A DNA stretch of 64,000 nt from Dendrophyllia cribrosa (GCA_024195265.1 JAJLRJ010000006.1:25562770-25626769), one strand, 5' to 3'; shown: positions 34,363-45,826, counted from the first letter of the stretch. The notes: a model not told the origin generated them from the sequence alone. Translations and numbers: made by a program.

Positions 34363-34935
34363 CTACTTGGAAAGGCGTGGTAACCAGTTATCCGGTTCCA
34401 CATTTGCAGTACCATTGCTAAACCCGACACCCAAGATTCCCATTCTTGACACCCACGTCAGGCCATAAGGAGTGTCCGGACGTAAGCACCAAGCTCCTAA
34501 CCTCGTGGCTCCTGTCTTTGCCACATTTAATTTAGTCACTGTACCTCTATGGTATTTGCGAAGTAAGGTAAACAATTTGTCTAAAGAAAAAATGTCCTTT
34601 ACAAAACATGTGGAGTCATCCGCATATTTGCGAATTTTAAAACGTGGAGACAGGGGATCTCCCTGCCTCACTCCCCACTCGAGTGGAATTTCTTTGGTCA
34701 AAAAAACAGATTAACTATAATTTTTATATTTGCTTGACAGTATAATGTAGAAATCCACCGCTGGAAATTAGGGCCAAATCCAAAAGGACTCAAAACATTG
34801 GTAAAAAACTTCGATCTACCCTGTCAAAAGCTTTCTCTTGATCAATATTCAGCAAGATACCAGTTTCATTGGTAATGTTTATATAATGTAGTGTCACGCA
34901 AGAGAAATAAATTCTCAAAAATCGTCCTACCTCCA
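34363..34935 (-). pseudogene. LINE reverse transcriptase fragment
   Basis: Read on the minus strand, the order is a palm region (NETGILL..DQEKAFDR-like, broken), FGFGPNFQRW-like, GVRQGDPLSP, then YADDST with a deletion between the last two, and LNVAKT...LGAW, ILGVGFSNGT. These are the ordered motifs of a non-LTR RT, including the catalytic YADD. Stops and frameshifts upstream of GVRQGDPLSP make it a pseudogene. It directly abuts a second copy of its C-terminal part. Confidence 0.8.
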
Positions 34936-35172
34936 CAGGTTCAAATTTTAATATAGCTTGGAAAGGTGTGGTAACCAGTTATCAGGTTCCACATTTACAG
35001 TACCATTGCTAAACCAGACACCCAAGATTCGCATTCTTGATACCCACGTCAGGTCAGAAGGAGTGTCCGGACGTGAGCACCAAGCTCCCAACCTCACGGC
35101 TTCTGTCTTTGCCACATTTAATTTAGTCCCTGTACCTGTCTCGTATTTGTGAAGTAACAAGAAGCTGTACAC
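34936..35172 (-). pseudogene. second copy of the LINE RT C-terminal segment
   Basis: A direct repeat of about 34330-34560: LNVAKTEAVRLGAW, then ILGVWFSNGTVNVEPDNW. Lying in tandem with the longer fragment, it suggests an unequal duplication or two insertions of one family. Confidence 0.75.
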
Positions 35173-35365
35173 AGCTTGAACTCGTTGCGCCTTTAACTCA
35201 TTGCAGCATTGATTCCCGAGTGTTTTGAGTGCTTTTACGGAGAAACATAAGCTTGAAATTATGTCTAATCAAAGGCTCCTAAGAGCCAACCCGTGAAAAC
35301 GAAATGCTAACGCGTAACGCAATATTGCCGTTAGCTTACGTTTTCACACTGACACGGTTCGATAT

Positions 35366-35391
35366 ACATATATATATATATATGTATATAT
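35366..35391. repeat. (TA)n microsatellite
   Basis: Alternating TA with one TG interruption. Confidence 0.8.
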
Positions 35392-35492
35392 TTTTTAAAT
35401 TAAACGTAAGTAGTTGACGAACGAAAAAAAAGTACATCACTTTCATAATGTCCAGTTCGAAGAAAGAAAAAAAAGGAAAAAAGATAACATAA

Positions 35493-35562
35493 TGGAGACT
35501 CGAACTCGGGTCGTCCGGGGCTAAGCCACAAAATCAATCCACTGCGCTGTCGACGAACACAT
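35493..35562 (-). repeat. tRNA-derived SINE-like fragment
   Basis: On the minus strand, AGCGCAGTGGATTGATT resembles a tRNA A box/D arm. About 30 bp further on, CGAGTTCGAGTCTC resembles the B box/T arm. Anticodon and acceptor stems do not pair well, so it is a tRNA-like Pol III promoter remnant and not a tRNA gene. Confidence 0.4.
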
Positions 35563-35702
35563 ACTATTTGAGGACCAAATTTTAAACACGTAATTCGGTT
35601 GCAAAATCCTTTTGGAACGATTTTAATGTTGCACTAAAAACTCCAAATGCGAAACATCCGTAAGTTATTGTTATCTATATTCGTTTACGTCAAATTAATT
35701 AT

Positions 35703-36172
35703 TGTTATCGCCGGATTCACGTTGAATTCTTGTTACGAAACGTATTCGTATATTTTACAAAGCATTTACTCACTAAGTTTACAGCTGATGGAAGGAGCGA
35801 ATGAGTGAGTGAGAGAGTGAATTTTATTTAGTCTCCGTTACCGATAACCCGTTCATTATGCTTTCGCGTATACACGGGTTTAAAAGTAAGACTACACTAC
35901 ATTCAGTAGCTGACACTTAAGCTCGATCGCTGGCTGCTAAGCAAATGCTTAATGGCAAGTTTAATATATAAAACACAGAACTTGCCGGAGCAAAAATCCC
36001 ACAGGAATAAGCGGCGAACACAATATAAAACGGTCTTATCCATCCATGAACGCCTTGAATTGTCTTGAAAGTGTGCAATTGTACGCTGTAGTTCTCTACT
36101 TCTCAAGTCAACACACGGAGAGATTTTGCGGTATTTATTTCATGGCTGAAAGCCATATAGTCGTCAACATAA
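35703..36172 (+). repeat. 3'-end copy of the 20670-25133 repeat family
   Basis: Reverse-complement match to 20670-21115. It carries the gene's terminal codons (LLTKFTADGRSE, then TGA near 35800) and the family's 3' region, ending at the same boundary GTCGTCAACATAAAC. Everything upstream of the last exon portion is missing. Confidence 0.7.
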
Positions 36173-38047
36173 ACTTAAATATGCGTGCATAAATTTGCAT
36201 GCGCTAATGACACGAAAAAAAAGAGAAGAAAAGTCAAAGCCGGATTTACAACCCGTGTGCTCTGCCACGAGTAGTAAAAAGCGTAACTGGGTCGCTAAAC
36301 AAGCCGTGTGGTTGCGCGAACAAAGCTAATTTTGGCTTTCTTCTCAAAATTAAACGAAAGTTCTTTAGATTTCCAGTTATGTCGACACGGGTATATTCTG
36401 TATGGTCAGTGGAACTCAAATGTCAAAACTACCTCACATACCTAGCAGTGAAAGCTCTGAAATAAAGTATTTAAAATGTTTTTGGAACCATCATTTTCAC
36501 ATTTTCCTTCAGAAGAAGGCATTCTTATGTCGGATACGTACGTACAAAGGCGATTTTTAATTAAGCAAATAACTGATTCAAATCATGCCCTCAGGCTGTT
36601 TTAAAATGACCAGCATTGTTAAGGGTGTTCACATTTAACAAAAGACACAAAATTGTGATTGAACTGTTGATGCATGTCAAAGGTCTTAAATAAAGGTGTA
36701 AGATAAACATTCTCACTTTAACATTTCATCGAGGAAAGAAATAGTAAAATACCGTAACGACCCAGTAAACTCATAAAAAATGAAAGCGGAATTGGGTCGC
36801 TAAACAACCCGTGTGGTTGCGCGAACAAAGCTAATTTTTGCCTTCTTCTCAGAATTAAACGAAAGTTCTTTAGATTTCCAGTGACGTCGACACGGGTGTA
36901 TACTGCATGGTCAGAGTGCAACTCAAATATCAGAACTACCTCACATACCTAGCAGTGAAAGCTCTGAAATAAAGTATTTAAAATGTTTTTGGAGCCATCA
37001 TGACTTTTCACATTTTCTTTCAGATGAAGGCATTGTTATGTTGGATATGTAACGTACAATGGATATTTATAATTAAGCAAATAACTGATTCAAATAATTG
37101 CCCTCAGGTTGTTTCAAAATAAGCAGCATTGTTAAAGGTTTTCACATTCAACAAAAGACGCAAAATTGTGATGGGATTGTTAATGCATGTCAAGGGACTT
37201 TAATATAGGTGTAAGGTAAACATTCTCACCTTTAACTTTTATAAAAAAAAAAACGATAGTAATATACCATTACGACCCAGTAAACTTATAAAAAATGAAA
37301 GCGAGATTGGGTCGCTAAACAAGCCGTGTGGTTAGGCGAACAAAGCTAATTTTTGCTTTCTTCTCAGAATTAAACGAAAGTTCTTTAGATTTCCAGTGAC
37401 GTCGACACGGGTGTATACTGCATGGCCAGAGTGGAACTCAAATATCAGAACTACCTCACATACCTAGCAGTGGAAGCTCTGAAATAAAGTATTTAAAATG
37501 TTTTTGGAGCCATCATGACTTTTCACATTTTCTTTCAGATGAAGGCATTGTTATGTTGGATATATAACGTACAATGGAGATTTTTAATTAAGCAAATAAC
37601 TGATTCAAATAATTGCCCTCAGGTTGTTTAAAAATAAGCAGCATTGTTAAAGGTTTTCACATTCAACAAAAGACGCAAAATTGTGATGGGATTGTTGATG
37701 CATGTCAAAGGACTTTAATATAGGTGTAAGGTAAACATTCTCACCTTTAACTTTTATCAAAAAAAACCGATAGTAATATACCATTACGACCCAGTAAACT
37801 TATCCAAAAATGAAAGCGAGATTGGGTCGCTAAACAAGCCGTGTGGTTGCGCGAACGAAACTAATTTTTGCCTTCTTCTCAGAATTAAACGAAAGTTCTT
37901 TAGATTTTTTTTCCAGTGACGTCGACACGGGTGTATTCTGCATGGTCAGTGAAACTCAAATATTAGAGCTACCTCACATACCTAGCAGGGAAAGCACTGA
38001 AATAAAGTATTTAAAATGTTTTTGGAGCCATCATTGTCACATTTTCT

Positions 38048-38192
38048 GGTTCCTTCTGCATGTACTGGAGCACATATTACGTAAAACAAAAGGAACAAAG
38101 AACGACAATAATACAAATGCAAAACAAGACCAAAAATACAATACCACACAAACAATAGAAGACCATGGGTACCAGTACATGCAGAAAGACCC
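38048..38192. mobile_element. 145-bp MITE, 8-bp TSD CATTTTCT (hAT-type)
   Basis: Sister repeat units show the empty site CATTTTCTTTCAG. Here CATTTTCT is duplicated (38040-38047, 38193-38200) around an element with inverted ends containing CTTCTGCATGTACTGG. The 8-bp TSD fits hAT. No coding capacity. Confidence 0.85.
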
Positions 38193-38219
38193 CATTTTCT
38201 TTCAGATGAAGGCATTTTT

Positions 38220-38374
38220 GGCTCATCCTCGGTGTAAGAACCTGTAAAGCTCATGAGTGACGTAATACAAAGAAGACAAAAGGCACAAAACAAAATAGAG
38301 TCAACTGGGAATGCAATACTACAAAGGTAAAAAACAAAGGAAAAAGTCACAGGTTCTTACACCGAGGTAAACCC
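38220..38374. mobile_element. 155-bp MITE, 8-bp TSD GCATTTTT (hAT-type)
   Basis: The ends contain inverted CCTCGGTGTAAGAACCTGT. GCATTTTT flanks both sides (38212-38219, 38375-38382), and sister units have a single GCATTGTT at this place. A different family from its neighbour 28 bp away. Confidence 0.85.
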
Positions 38375-38690
38375 GCATTTTTATGTTGGATATGTAACGT
38401 ACAATGAAGATTTTTAATTAAACAAATAACTGATTCAAATAATTGCCCTCAGGTTGTTTTAAAATGACCAGCATTGTTAACGGTGTTTACATTTAACAAA
38501 AGACACAAAATTGTGATTGGACTAGCTGTTGCTCCATGTCAAAGGTCTTAAATATAGGTGCAAGATAAACATTCTCACTTTTTAACTTTCATCAAAGAAA
38601 AGCGATAGTAAAATGCCATAACTTATAAAAAATGAAAGCGGAATTGGGTCGCTAAACAAGCCGAGTGGTTGCGCGAACAAACCAAATTAT

Positions 38691-39780
38691 GAGAACAATG
38701 AAGTTTACTGAGGTTCTTATGTGGAGCATTACTTAAATAAAACAAGGACTGATTGTTAATATTTTTAATATCACAATAATGCTGCACACGTTGATTTCTG
38801 TTATCTACCTATTCGTTAAAGTAATGTATCATCTAGCAATGAAAATGTAGTGATGCATTGTATTTTTATAGGAAGAAGGATTGATTGTTAATATATATCG
38901 TCAACATCACAATAATTCTGCGCGTGTTGACTTCTGTTATTTACCTATTCGTTAATGTACGATTATGATACATTGCTTTTTGAAAAAAGAAACACAAGAA
39001 CTGATTGTTGATTTTTTATTGAAATTGTCAAATTAAATTAAATTGCGTTAAATCAACTTTCAAAGAATATATCGCTTCCTATTTCAAACCGTTGTACACA
39101 CATACAAGCTTTCTATTTTTGCATTTACCACACTCCGCATTTTCTACACTTCTCATTTTCCACACTCCGCATTTTCTACACTCCGCATTTTCTACCGCAC
39201 TCCGCACTCCGCGTTTTCAACCCAATTACAACCGACGCGCTCCTTGTCTACTTTAAGTCTTGTGTCGCTGTTGTTGTACCATTCGACAGCATTCCAGTTC
39301 TAGCGGATTAAGCTCTAATTTTTAGGTATTCCTTGATATTTAAAGGTTGTATTTCATTTTAACTGCTGTTTTTCTCCAGTTCCTTGTCGCAATAGACCCT
39401 GTCAGGATCTCCTTTCTGGCGGGTACCATGATCTACTCATGGAATGATGAGAATCCAGTCGATTTAAACAGATGCAGATTTCTTGGAAACCAAAATCGAT
39501 CGCTCTAGACTGGAATATGTGCACGATAAGGCATTATTTTAATTTGTTAGCGAACTGCACTTAATAAATATCGCTCAGACTGAAAACTACTCAGCAGCGG
39601 TCATTAACGACGGAAGCAACTTAAATTTACTTATCCAAAAAAGTCCGAAGTCACCCGCTCGAACTTTACGAGAATTATACGACTCTGTGAGGCTCGATAT
39701 TGTAAACTTTTCTTCGGTTTCACTTTCTATGGTGGAACAACTGCTCTTACAATTTCATGTTTCTGACGCGCTATTTTCTA
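38691..39780. other. left-arm-only segment of X with small repeats
   Basis: The X' arm has only about 120 bp here, so about 1 kb is private to this side. It includes two direct copies of a block of about 130 bp (38745-38850, 38880-38985; GATTGTTAATAT...CACAATAAT). It also has a CACTCCGCATTTTCTA minisatellite at 39125-39220. Confidence 0.6.
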
Positions 39781-40346
39781 GACTTCTACTCAGCTCAGAC
39801 AGCTTAGGCAACTCATGTAACTGAATTTGCTGTCTTTAAAAGTCCCAGACATTGCTTACCTTTGCAGAAATTCAAGAAGTTCAAGTCCAATTTGTCCAGT
39901 TTCTTTTCTTCAACGCGGAAAAGTAGCGATTTGCATTCAACAAGAATGGACAGTGCCCTGAAGTAAAGATGTATTCCTGAAAATAAACATGTGAATGAAC
40001 ATAAATATCACTGTTCATGCATGAAGTCAAACCAGAAAAAAACAAAACTCGCTAAAATGCCGTTTAGAAGCCATAAAGCCGACAAGAAACAACCGATATA
40101 CATTTTAATACAATCATGTATTTATAGAGGTATGAACACTTAAATGGCTGTTTGTTTATACTTTTGATATTTTTTTCAAACTCACGATAAAATTCAATAC
40201 AAATCCTTATATTTTTGTTGTTGAGGACTCCTATTGTTAGTCTTCGCTACCGGTGACTAATCAAGCCGTTTAGTTATGCGAACAAAACTAGTTTATGCTT
40301 TCATCAGTCCGAAAAATATGACAGTTTCTCGTTAAATCTTTTCCAG
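39781..40346. repeat. inner arm X of inverted repeat X/X'
   Basis: Matches 53731-54220 in reverse. The last 42 bases before the TTAA at 40347 (CAGTCCGAAAAATATGAC to CTTTTCCAG) are perfectly matched by the first 42 after the TTAA at 53727. X' includes the segment read at 54089-54376; neither arm encodes a recognised protein. Confidence 0.85.
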
Positions 40347-40632
40347 TTAAATGCTTTATCTACTTCTCTCGCCCCTATATACATTTGGTCCTCTTAATTG
40401 TACTCTAGAGTAAGGCCGTCGATGAAACAGGCGCAGATTTCTCGGAAACATAAAATGATTCGGCGCTTGTCTGGATGACTAATTATTAACAACAATTAAA
40501 CAACAACAAAAAGTCTTTATTTTTAAAATTTTGCTATCAGCACTCACTCATAGATAAACTTCGCTGCATTTTCATTTTCATCCTTTTTATCATCATTTTT
40601 ATTAAACAAATAAATTATATACAAAATTATAG

Positions 40633-40670
40633 GCACCCGCAGGTAGCATCAAGCTAATCGAGGCGGGTGC
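40633..40670 (-). ncRNA. LINE 3' UTR stem-loop
   Basis: Inverted GCACCCGC / GCGGGTGC with a 22-nt loop lies shortly before the LINE tail. Such hairpins are known in 3' UTRs of several LINE clades as RT recognition structures; that role here is inferred. Confidence 0.5.
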
Positions 40671-40842
40671 TTTTAGAAATAAATAGATAAATAAGAAATC
40701 ACATTACAAATAAAATACGGAGATAAATAAATTGGTACATAGATAAATAAAGAAACTAAGTCTTACAAGATTTTGAGTGAGACATTTAACAAGTCGGATA
40801 ATTATTTTCACACGTCAAAATAAAATGAAACAAAGGAGAATG

Positions 40843-41400
40843 TCAAGAAATCATGTCTATTATTGTGGGCACGTTAATATACGAATTAGCATTATCAAGT
40901 GTTTTGAGGAGTAATTTTCGTAGATTATTTTTGAAAGCATTTTTAGGGAGTGTTTTCAAGGTGTTCGGCAGCGCATTTCAGACTTTTGCGCCTACCCTCA
41001 AAAAGGACTTTCGTTGAATTTCCAATTTTGCACCTTTAATGTAAAAGTTCTTAGAAGCTGAAGCTCTGGTGTTATAAGAATGCACTTGGGAAACATTAGT
41101 AAACAGATTCGTGATATTCTTTGGCGCAAGCTTATTCGAGACTTCATACATTAATTTAGAAATTGTTTCAAAGTAGATAAAGCTCAGGGGCAGAGTATTA
41201 GCATCAATAAGTAATGGAATGGCATGTTCGTCCCTTCTCTGATTATATATTAGACGCAGAGCTCGCTTCTGCAAAATTAGAAATTTATTTAGATGTGATT
41301 TAGCTGCTTGGCCCCAGATTGAGACAGCGTAATAACGATAAGGAGAGATAAGAGCTTGATAAATATTAAGTAAAATCTGCCGCGGTACAAAATGTCTGAG
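40843..41400 (-). pseudogene. C-terminal part of CR1/Jockey-type LINE RT ORF
   Basis: Reads (minus) ALISPYRYYAVSIWG, LQKRALRLIYNQRRDEHAIP, then HSYNTRASASKNFYIKGAK and SFLRVGAKV, in the order typical of the region after RT in CR1-like LINEs. A TGA at about 40978 replaces the usual Trp codon after RVGAKV. The frame then continues as NALPNTLKTLPKNAFK to a stop at 40843. Apart from this single nonsense change it is intact to the truncation point. Confidence 0.8.
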
Positions 41401-41493
41401 CTATAAAAAGCTCTTACATACATTCCATTGCCTAAAAATATGCTTAGGCATCACAATTCCATTTGTATTTTGCTTACCTTCGCAGGACGTTAA

Positions 41494-41777
41494 GGCCGAT
41501 TTAGATGGCACAACTTTTGCCTACAACCATCGCATGCAACCTGCTCACGCCATACATACAACACGAATCGCGTGGTCTAAATCAGCCTACAACTCGCTTA
41601 CAACTGTTGCGTGCAACAAGAAAAAAGTTGTAGGATTTTGAAACATTATTTAAACACTACGACAATCGTAGCCAGATACGGTGTTATATAATGCGAGTTG
41701 TATACAATTTTCGCCTGACGCAAGCAGCGCGCGCTGCAAAAATCGCATGCAACAAAGTTGTGCCGTCTAAATCAGCC
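41494..41777. mobile_element. TTAA MITE W1 (284 bp)
   Basis: TTAA on both sides (41490-41493, 41778-41781). Terminal repeats GGC(C/T)GATTTAGA(T/C)GGCACAAC. Its inverted counterpart is W2 at the same place in the other arm of Y, so it was in the arm before the arms formed, or inserted before duplication. Confidence 0.85.
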
Positions 41778-42204
41778 TTAAACTTTTTTTCCGGTATTCA
41801 GTCTAAATTATTACATTCAGTGATTTTAAATCAAATCCTAGTATGGCCAAAGCACAGTGTGTTTTCATGAAACCAACATACTGTAGGAATAGACAGGCAA
41901 GGTCATTGAAATATACTGGACGAACAGTTGGCTTTGATCACCTTTGATCTCCGGAAAACAAAGGTTTAACAACGTTGCGCAGCACGCAACAAAAGTGATT
42001 AAAGGTTTTATAGCTCCTTTGACTTACATCAATACGGCCTTTGCAATTTGACAACGTACCAAAGATTAGGGAAAAATGGCCTTTGCCAATTTTGACATAT
42101 GTCAAAGGCGCGTTTGGCGATTTTTAATGCAGGAAACTTGCAGTTCTTACATTGTACCACAGGTTTCACAGATGTGCCAACGAAAGGTACAGTTTGCGTC
42201 GCGC

Positions 42205-42900
42205 GTCCTTCACAGAGGCTCGATATAAAGTTTCCTCCGAAGAGGCTCAATAAGTTTTCTCGGTCGCGTGAGTGCGCCTCGATCGATGCGGCTGTTAGGA
42301 TTCTCTATTGAAAACAAAATTCTAAGAGAGCTAATTAGAAAGTGTTCCATTCGACTAAGCTGGCACACGCTATGCAAATTTTGTTAAGCGAAAGCAGTAT
42401 ATTCAGAGAAATTCATGCTATTAAACAACTTACCAAATCAACCACGATTTGCTTCTTGAAGACTCGAAGAATTATTTTATACTCGGCATTTGTAAACTTG
42501 TACCTCTGGATAGAAAATTTTTCCGCGTCTAGAGTCTTCAAAAATGCCTCGAAGGGCTTCATCGATTCCGCGAACGGACTTAATTTTCTATCAATAGAGT
42601 TCATTTATCCCCCACAGAGGTTCGATAGGTTTCCTTCGAAGAGGCTCAATAAGTTTTCTCTCTCGTGTTAGTGCTCCTCGATGCGGCTGTTTTGATTCTC
42701 GTTGAAAACAGAGCTTAGAAAGCGTTCCATTTGACTAAGCAGGCACATGCAATGCAAACTTCGGTAAGCGAAAGTAGTATATTCAGAGAAATTCATGCTA
42801 TTAAACAACTTACCAAATCAACCACAATTTACTTCTTGAAGACTCGAAGAGTTATTTTATAATCGGAACTAGTAAATTTGTACCTCTGGATAATAATTTT
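42205..42900. repeat. subterminal tandem units of Y, left side
   Basis: Two units marked by GAAGAGGCTCAATAAGTTTTCT (about 42239 and 42638), CAACTTACCAAATCAACCAC and TTGTACCTCTGGATA. They are related to four units on the right side in inverse orientation. Confidence 0.75.
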
Positions 42901-43284
42901 CTAGATTTGTGATTGGTTCCCTCCGCTTTGGATCTGAGCCAATGTTCTTGTTTACCATGCTCATATTGGCTTACAAGAAGTATTAACCTACTCAACTTTG
43001 CTAGGCAACAGAAGGACAACAACTCGGCATTGCACCGCCCTAAAGCGATCCACGCACGACAAATTTATAAACCTCGCTTCGCGAGGAATAAAGCAAACTC
43101 TTCTAGTTTTTAAACCAAAACGGTTTTCAAAATTACGATGGCGTGTAGCGCACGCACAGTACAGCTCGATGTAAACAAACCGTGAAAACAATTCGTCATC
43201 ATTTTTCCATATTTGGTCAACTTAAGTATAATTGCTCAGATCCATAGCGGAGGGAACCAATCAGTAATCTAGAAAATTATTATC
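42901..43284. other. centre of foldback element Y
   Basis: Inverted GGTTCCCTCCGCTTTGGATC (near 42925) and GATCCATAGCGGAGGGAACC (near 43240) close the palindrome around about 290 bp of unique sequence. That sequence has no recognisable gene (short frames of 66-67 codons on each strand only). Confidence 0.65.
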
Positions 43285-44156
43285 CAGAGGTACAAATGTA
43301 CAAATTCTGAGTAAAAAATAATTCTTCGAGTCTTCAAGAAGTAAATCGTGGCTGATTTGGTAAGTTGTTTAATAGCGTGGATTTGTCTGAATATACTGCT
43401 TTCTCTTACCGAAGTTAGCATAGCATGTGCTTGCTTAGTCGAATGGAACGCTTTCTAAGCTCTTTAAAAATTCTGTTATCAACGAGAATCAAAACAGCCG
43501 CATGGAGGAGCACTCACGCGACCGAGAAAATTTATTAAGCCTCTTCGAAGGAAACCTATCGAACCTCTGTGGATGATAAATAAACTCTATTGAGAGAAAA
43601 TTAAGCCCGTTCGCGGGATCGACTGAAAGCCCTTCGAGGCATTTTTGAAGACTCTAGACGCGCAAAAATTAATATCCAGAGGTACAAATTTACTAGTTCC
43701 GAGTATAAAATAATTGTTGGAGTCTTCAAGAACTAAATCGTGGTTGATTTGGTAAGTTGCTTATTTAATAGCATGAATGTGTCTGAATATACTGCTTTCG
43801 CTTACCAAAGTTTGCATTGCATGTGCCAGCTTAGTCGAATGGAACGCTTTCTAAGCTCTTTTTCTGTTTTTAATGTGAATCAAAACAGCTGCATCGAGGC
43901 GCACTCACGCGACCGAGAAAACTTATTGAGCCTCTTCGAAGTTAACCTATCGAACCTCTGTGGAGGATAAATGAACCCTGTTGTGAGAAAATTAAGCCCG
44001 TTCGCGGGATCAATGAAGCCCTTCGAGACATTTTTGAAGACTCTAGACGCGCAAAAAATATTATCCAGAGGTACAAATTTACTAGTTCCGAGTATAAAAT
44101 AATTCTTGAAGTCTTCAAGAACTAAATCGTGGTTCAGTTTGGTAAGATGCTTAATT

Positions 44157-44690
44157 CAGTGGAACCTCGATTAAACGAAGTGCCAAGGGACTAGGGAAAT
44201 TGGTTCGTTATATCGAGGGTTCGTTATATCGAAAACCTCGTTGTAACGAATTTGCGGAAAAACAACCAAAATGTTCGTTATATCAAGGTATAGTTAATAA
44301 TTGTTCTGTAACGGTGTTACGTATATCCGGATCTGAACAAATAACATTTGCATGTTAATGCCTGCATAAAGCTTTAGTACTTTGTACATATAACTACGGG
44401 ACTGGAAAACTGTACAGGTTATACCTTTGCCCTATAGCACACACTGTTGGTCTGTTTCGCATTTATTCTTTTGTCACGAGTTGACTTTTATTCGTTATAT
44501 CGTGGTAAATTTTACGTTTGGGCTGCCGGACCGGATTGTGTTCGTTATAACGAGGATTTCGGTATATCGAGGTTCGTTGTATCTAGGTTCTGTTCCATAA
44601 ATTTTACTTGTTATTTTGCCGGGCTGAACGAAATCGTTCGTTATACCGAGGACTTCGTTATATAGAAGTTCGTAAATCGAGGTTCCACTG
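44157..44690. mobile_element. pogo/Tigger-like MITE (534 bp)
   Basis: Ends CAGTGGAACCTCGATTAAACGA and CGTAAATCGAGGTTCCACTG with TA following the right end. The interior repeats TCGTTATATCGAGG in both orientations. Non-coding. Confidence 0.7.
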
Positions 44691-44743
44691 TATCATGAAT
44701 TTGTCTGAATATACTGCTTTTGTTTACTGAAGTTTGCATAGCA

Positions 44744-44898
44744 TACCCCGTTTCGCAGAAACGGCAGCCATATTGATTTTTCCCCAAGTACACTCAATAA
44801 AGAACATTGAAAACAAAGGAATATATTAATTTAAATGTTCATCATGGGATGCCCTGGGGACAAAAATAATATTGCTGCCGTATCTGTGAAACGGGGTA
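44744..44898. mobile_element. 155-bp MITE, TIR ACCCCGTTTC
   Basis: TACCCCGTTTCGCAGAAACGG at the left pairs with CCGTATCTGTGAAACGGGGTA at the right. Sister units lack the segment (GCATAGCATGTGCC). TA termini suggest a TA-duplicating family. Confidence 0.65.
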
Positions 44899-45200
44899 TG
44901 TGCCAGCTTAGTCGTGTGGAACGCTTTATAAGCTCTTTTAAAAGTCTGTTTTCAATGAGAATCAAAACTGCCGCATCAAGGCGCACTCACACGACCGAGA
45001 AAATTTGAGTCTCTTCGAAGGAATTAACCTCTGTGGAGGATAAATCAACTCTATTGAAAGAAAATTAAGCCCGTTCGCGTGATCGATGAAGCCCTTCTAG
45101 GCATTTTCGAAGACTCTAGACTCGCAAAATTATTATCTAGAGGTGCAAATGTCGAGTCTTCAAGAAGTAAATTGTGGTTGATTTGGTAAGTTGCTTAATG

Positions 45201-45246
45201 CAGTGGAACCTCGATTAAACGAAGTGCCAAGGGACTAGGGAAATTG
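45201..45246. mobile_element. solo left end of the pogo-like MITE
   Basis: 46 bp identical to the start of 44157-44690, inserted at the equivalent position of the next unit. The rest of the element is missing. Either the insertion was amplified with the unit and then deleted, or the deletion came with duplication. Confidence 0.6.
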
Positions 45247-45826
45247 AATTTCTTTGAATATACTGCTTTCGCGTACCGAAGTTTGCATAGCATGTGCCAG
45301 CTTAGTCGAATGGAACGCTTTCTAATTAGCTCTCTTAGAATTTTGTTTTCAATGAGAATCCAAACAGCCGCATCGAGGCGTACTCACGCGACCGAGAAAA
45401 CTTATTGAGCCTCTTCCGAGGAAACTCATCGAGCCTCTGTGAAAACTGTGGAACGATGTAAGAACTGCAAGCTTTCTGCACGAAAAATCGCCTTTACCAC
45501 GCGCCTTTGACATATGTCAAAAGTGCCAAAGGCCGTTTTAGTTGCCAAATCTTTGGTACGTTGTCAAAGTTGGCAAAGGCCGTCTTTGATTTAAGTCACA
45601 GGTGCTATAAAACCTTCAATCACATTTAATGCCTGTGTTCACGCTACGTTGTTACCCCTTTGATGGAGATCAAAGGTGATCAAAGCCAACCATTCGTCCA
45701 GTATATTTCAATGTTGCTGACTGAAAACACACATGAAACTGAGCACACTGTGCTTTGGCCACACTCGCTTTTGATTTGAAATCACTAAATGCAATAATTT
45801 AGACTGAATACCGGAAAAAAGTTTAA

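Larger units (their letters stand above)
36289..38690. repeat. about 515-bp tandem array, 4-5 units (outer arm of X)
   Basis: GGGTCGCTAAACAA recurs at 36289, 36794, 37309, 37824 and 38645, giving steps of 505, 515, 515 and 821 bp. The long step is explained by two small insertions (38048-38192 and 38220-38374). Units share GTCGACACGGGTGTAT and CCTCACATACCTAGCAG. One inverted unit lies at the far side (54330-54803), making this the outer part of the X/X' inverted repeat. Non-coding. Confidence 0.85.
40566..41402 (-). mobile_element. CR1-like LINE 3' fragment in left arm of Y
   Basis: The right arm of Y runs uninterrupted (near 47047-47055) where this sequence sits, so it is an insertion. It ends on the minus strand with a GCACCCGC...GCGGGTGC stem-loop (40633-40670) and an A-rich repeated tail. 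Confidence 0.75.
43285..45430. repeat. subterminal tandem units of Y, right side (about 4)
   Basis: Units marked by GGTACAAAT(T)...AATCGTGGTTGATTTGGTAAG and GAGCCTCTTCGAAG (about 43540, 43930, 45005, 45410). They are inverse relatives of 42205-42900. More units here than on the left shows unequal array size. Contains the insertions at 44157-44690 and 44744-44898. Confidence 0.75.

Noticed and set aside
36230..36275. tRNA-like segment on the minus strand (GGCAGAGCACACGGG, TTGTAAA loop)
   Set aside because: The anticodon-arm-like part is present, but no T arm or acceptor stem follows; too incomplete to call a tRNA gene.
36289..38690. CRISPR-like regular repeats
   Set aside because: Units of about 515 bp without unique short spacers, in a eukaryotic setting; it is a tandem array in a foldback arm.
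42029..43191. Several 60-110 codon frames in the arms and centre of Y as a transposase
   Set aside because: No catalytic motif, and the frames are mirrored in the inverted repeats; nothing longer than about 110 codons exists in Y outside the LINE insertion.
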